From Paracoccaceae bacterium (GTDB lineage Bacteria; Pseudomonadota; Alphaproteobacteria; Rhodobacterales; Rhodobacteraceae): DNA of 8,835 nt. Positions 6,148 to 8,835 of the stretch are shown here, piece by piece. The stretch is from the NCBI GenBank assembly GCA_024304875.1, contig JAMWZF010000111.1:1-8835 (forward strand), read 5' to 3'. Position 1 is the stretch's first letter. Each line of letters opens with the position of its first letter. Below the pieces are notes generated by a model, which worked only from the letters and a program-made list of their open reading frames with translations, did no database searches and was not told the DNA's origin. The translations under genes and the position numbers were made by a program.

Positions 6148-8573
6148 TGGTCGACCTGCCGACCCGCGCCCGCGCCGTCATCATCGGCGGGGGCGTGATC
6201 GGTTGTTCGGTCGCCTATCACCTGACGAAGCTGGGGTGGCAGGACGTGGTCCTGCTCGAGCGCAAGCGCCTGTCCTCCGGCACTACCTGGCACGCCGCCG
6301 GCCTCATCGCCCAGCTTCGGGCCAGCGCCAACATGACCCGGCTCGCCAAATACAGCCAGGAGCTCTACGGCGACCTCGAGACCGAGACCGGCATCGCGAC
6401 CGGCTTTCGCCGCTGCGGGTCGATCACCGTCGCGCTGACGGACGAGCGGCACGAGGAACTCCGCCGCCAGGCGGCGATGGCCCGGGCGTTCGGCGTCGAG
6501 ATCGAAGAGATCACGCCGCAGGAGGTGCGGGAGCGGCACCCGCATCTTGACATCGAGGGTATCGTCGGCGGGGTGTATCTGCCGAAGGACGGGCAGGGCG
6601 ACCCGGCCAATATCGCCCTCGCCCTCGCGCGGGGGGCCAAGGCGCGGGGGGCCCTGATCCAGGAGGGCGCCCGGGCCACGGGCGTGGCCCGCGACGGCGT
6701 CCGCGTCACCGCCGTCCGATGGCAGGCCGAGGACGGCGGTACCGGGACCATCGCCTGCGATCACGTCGTCAACTGCGCCGGGATGTGGGGCCGCGATGTG
6801 GGCGAGATGCTGGGCGCCCCCGTCCCCCTCCAGGCCTGCGAGCATTTCTACGTCGTCACCACGTCCATCCCCGGCCTGACGCAGCTGCCCGTCCTGCGCG
6901 TTCCCGACGAATGCGCCTACTTCAAGGAGGACGCGGGCAAGATCCTGATCGGCGCCTTCGAGCCGGCGGCCAAGCCCTGGGGTCCGCCCTCCGAGGACTT
7001 CGAATTCGACCAGCTGCCCGAGGACATGGACCACTTCGCCCCCATCCTCGAGGCCGCCGTCGCACGGATGCCGATGCTGGCCGAGGCGGGGATCCAGACG
7101 GCCTTCAACGGGCCCGAGAGCTTCACCCCCGATGACGCCTACCACCTCGGCCTCTGCCCGGGGACGGACAACGTCTGGGTCGCCGCCGGCTTCAACTCCA
7201 TCGGCATCCAGAGCGCGGGCGGCGCGGGCATGGCGCTGGCGGCCTGGATGGACCGGGGCGGAAAACCCTTCGACCTCGGCGATGTCGACATCGCCCGGAT
7301 GCAGCCCTTCCAGCGCAATCGACGCTACCTGCGTGAGAGGGCATCCGAGACCCTCGGCCTGCTTTACGCCGACCATTTCCCATACCGCCAGAAGGCGACC
7401 GCTCGCGGCGTCCGGCGTTCAGCGGTTCATCGCCATCTGGCCGAGCGTGGGGCCGTCTTCGGCGAGGTGGCCGGGTGGGAGCGGGCCAACTGGTTCGCCC
7501 GTCCGGGCCAGCCCGCCGAATACGGATACTCGTGGGGACGGCAGGTCTTCTTCGACAACGTGGCCGAAGAGGTGGCGTCGCTGCGCACCGACGTCGGCCT
7601 GTACGACATGTCCTCCTTCGGCAAACTCCGCATCGAGGGGCCGGACGCCGAGGCCCTGCTGACGCGCCTCTGCGCCGCCGACGTGGCCGTGCCGCCGGGG
7701 CGGATCGTCTACACGCAGATGCTGAACGAGGCCGGCGGGGTCGAGGCGGACGTGACCGTGACGCGGCTCTCCGAAACCGCCTTCCTCATGGTCACGCCCG
7801 CCGCGACGGTGACGGCCGACAAGTCCCACATTGCCCGTCAGATTGGTGAGGCCCGCGCGGTCGTGACGGACGTGACCGCGGGCGAGGCCTGCTTCGCCCT
7901 GATGGGCCCCCGGTCGCGGGAGGTGCTGCAGTCGCTGACCCCGGACGACCTCTCTGCCGAGGCCTTTCCCTTCGGCACCGCCCGCGAGATCGAGATCGGC
8001 CTCGGCCTCGCCCGGGCGCACCGGCTGTCCTATGTCGGCGAACTGGGGTGGGAGATCTACGTCAGCACGGACATGGCCGCCCATGTCTTCGAGACGCTGC
8101 TGGACGCGGGCCCCCGCCTCTGCGGCCTGCACGCGATGGACTGCGCCCGGCTCGAGAAGGGCTTTCGCCACTTCGGCCACGACATGACCTCCGAGGATCA
8201 CGTCGTCGAGGCCGGCCTCGGCTTCGCCGTCCGGCGCTCCGGCGGGCACATCGGCGCCGAAGCGGTCGCGCGGGTGCGGGAGACGGGGCCGTCCCGGCGG
8301 CTGGTCCAGTTCCGCCTGACCGACCCCACCCCGCTTCTCTACCACAACGAGCCGATCCTGCGGGACGGCCGGATCGTCGGCGTCCTGACGTCGGGCGCCT
8401 ACGGTCATACCCTCGGCGCCGCCGTCGGCATGGGCTACGTCCCCTGCGCCGGGGAGAGCGCGGACGACGTCCTGCGGTCGTCATTCGAGATCGACGTGGC
8501 CGGGCACCGCGTGCCGGCCGAAGCGTCGCTATCGCCGTTCCATGACCCCAAGGGCACGCGGCTGCGGTCCTGA
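6147..8573 (+). CDS. Dimethylglycine/sarcosine dehydrogenase-like FAD oxidoreductase with GcvT domain
   Basis: The 808-residue protein combines an amine-oxidising FAD domain with a tetrahydrofolate-binding GcvT domain, as in dimethylglycine dehydrogenase and sarcosine dehydrogenase. It should oxidatively remove an N-methyl group and may pass the carbon to tetrahydrofolate as 5,10-methylene-THF. Domain order is as follows. The Rossmann fold has VIIGGGVIGCSVAYHL (11-26) and Glu38 for the ribose. SGTTWHAAG (44-52) has His49, the position of the covalent FAD link in this family. The oxidase fold ends near 385, a linker domain follows with ATARGVRRS and FGEVAGWERANWF (417-450), and the GcvT part runs from about 470. 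There, GGVEAD gives Asp535, matching the catalytic Asp in related folate domains, and YVGELGWEIY (629-638) is diagnostic. ATG 6147 overlaps the previous TGA by one base (TGATG), so translation is coupled. Dimethylglycine, sarcosine or another N-methylated compound could be the substrate. Confidence 0.88.
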   Translation: MVDLPTRARAVIIGGGVIGCSVAYHLTKLGWQDVVLLERKRLSSGTTWHAAGLIAQLRASANMTRLAKYSQELYGDLETETGIATGFRRCGSITVALTDERHEELRRQAAMARAFGVEIEEITPQEVRERHPHLDIEGIVGGVYLPKDGQGDPANIALALARGAKARGALIQEGARATGVARDGVRVTAVRWQAEDGGTGTIACDHVVNCAGMWGRDVGEMLGAPVPLQACEHFYVVTTSIPGLTQLPVLRVPDECAYFKEDAGKILIGAFEPAAKPWGPPSEDFEFDQLPEDMDHFAPILEAAVARMPMLAEAGIQTAFNGPESFTPDDAYHLGLCPGTDNVWVAAGFNSIGIQSAGGAGMALAAWMDRGGKPFDLGDVDIARMQPFQRNRRYLRERASETLGLLYADHFPYRQKATARGVRRSAVHRHLAERGAVFGEVAGWERANWFARPGQPAEYGYSWGRQVFFDNVAEEVASLRTDVGLYDMSSFGKLRIEGPDAEALLTRLCAADVAVPPGRIVYTQMLNEAGGVEADVTVTRLSETAFLMVTPAATVTADKSHIARQIGEARAVVTDVTAGEACFALMGPRSREVLQSLTPDDLSAEAFPFGTAREIEIGLGLARAHRLSYVGELGWEIYVSTDMAAHVFETLLDAGPRLCGLHAMDCARLEKGFRHFGHDMTSEDHVVEAGLGFAVRRSGGHIGAEAVARVRETGPSRRLVQFRLTDPTPLLYHNEPILRDGRIVGVLTSGAYGHTLGAAVGMGYVPCAGESADDVLRSSFEIDVAGHRVPAEASLSPFHDPKGTRLRS

Positions 8574-8604
8574 GCAGGGGACGGATATACCTCGAGCGCG
8601 GAGC

Positions 8605-8702
8605 CCGACACCCGGCGGTGCAGGTGAGTATTCGGGCCAGCACGAAGCCGAAACGCCGCCCTGCTGCTTCGGGCTGGCCACAAATACTCATCTTTCGGTG
8701 TC
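8605..8702. terminator. Long nested inverted repeat after the operon, probable terminator
   Basis: Arms pair in register: GACACC (8607-8612) with GGTGTC (8697-8702), TGAGTATT (8625-8632) with AATACTCA (8683-8690), then GGCCAGC with GCTGGCC and GAAGC with GCTTC further in, with small internal mismatches. The right arm is followed by TCTTTC. It starts about 30 bases after the stop at 8573, fitting a transcription terminator for the msrC operon. From memory, GAGTATTT-type motifs recur in intergenic regions of Rhodobacteraceae, and this would be two such motifs facing each other; that link is inference. Confidence 0.5.
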
Positions 8703-8766
8703 CGGCGGCCGTCAGGAACGACATCGGTGGTAGGCGTCAGGGGCGCAGCTCTTTCGGTCCGGCGGC
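8691..8766. repeat. Short direct repeat in the right-edge spacer
   Basis: TCTTTCGGTGTCCGGCGGC at 8691-8709 recurs at 8750-8766 as TCTTTCGGTCCGGCGGC, identical except for a missing GT. The copies start 59 bp apart. The first copy overlaps the right arm of the operon's terminator-like structure. No gene was found in the last 260 bases; function unknown. Confidence 0.4.
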
Positions 8767-8835
8767 AAAACGGTGCGGTCGCGGATCACCCGAATTGATG
8801 CCCCGCCCGCTTGCCCGCCCCGGGCCGAGCGCCTA

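Noticed and set aside
7419..8408. Minus-strand open frame opposite the oxidoreductase gene
   Set aside because: Shadow of the strongly supported GcvT half on the plus strand; no family features.
8737..8832. Minus-strand frame ending KELRP before a TGA at the right edge
   Set aside because: It looks like a C-terminus, but the same frame has a TAG at 8835-8833 and no start codon between, so it cannot be the end of a gene entering from the right.

Overview
The window is about two-thirds G+C, with strongly G/C-ending codons. Its gene families (LolA, HspQ, a DMGDH-type FAD/GcvT fusion, an MmuM/BHMT-like methyltransferase) fit an alphaproteobacterium, most likely of the Rhodobacteraceae/Roseobacter group. 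That placement is inferred from composition and gene content, not from a marker gene. No rRNA, tRNA, CRISPR array, transposase or phage gene could be supported.

Left part (1-2077): envelope and stress genes. A gene start encoding a signal-peptide-like N-terminus runs off the left edge on the minus strand. Diverging from it is lolA, the periplasmic lipoprotein carrier. lolA converges on a minus-strand SLT-type lytic transglycosylase lipoprotein, with a strong hairpin between them that could stop transcription from both sides. Divergent from the transglycosylase is hspQ.

Middle (2078-2773): no intact gene. It holds a decayed coding frame with one in-frame stop, then an AT-rich patch with a 12-bp perfect inverted repeat whose arms are 70 bp apart (a possible MITE or IS scar), then a likely terminator for the next minus-strand gene.

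Right part (2774-8573): metabolism. A minus-strand gamma-glutamyltransferase-fold Ntn hydrolase diverges, across a 383-bp spacer with several dyads, from a tight three-gene plus-strand operon. The operon encodes free methionine-(R)-sulfoxide reductase (msrC), a compact zinc-dependent homocysteine S-methyltransferase, and an 808-residue dimethylglycine/sarcosine-dehydrogenase-like enzyme with a C-terminal GcvT (folate) domain. The last two genes overlap by one base. The simplest reading is a methionine and one-carbon module. MsrC would rescue oxidised free methionine, and the methyltransferase would make methionine from homocysteine and a methyl donor such as glycine betaine or S-methylmethionine. 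The oxidoreductase would demethylate the resulting N-methylglycine, possibly capturing the carbon on tetrahydrofolate.

Right edge (8574-8835): no supported gene. It has a long nested inverted repeat that probably terminates the operon, and a short direct repeat. Overall this is mainly ordinary core and catabolic chromosome. The points most worth a second look are the operon's pathway, the altered pocket of the GGT-like enzyme, the inverted repeat in the middle gap and the structured spacers.
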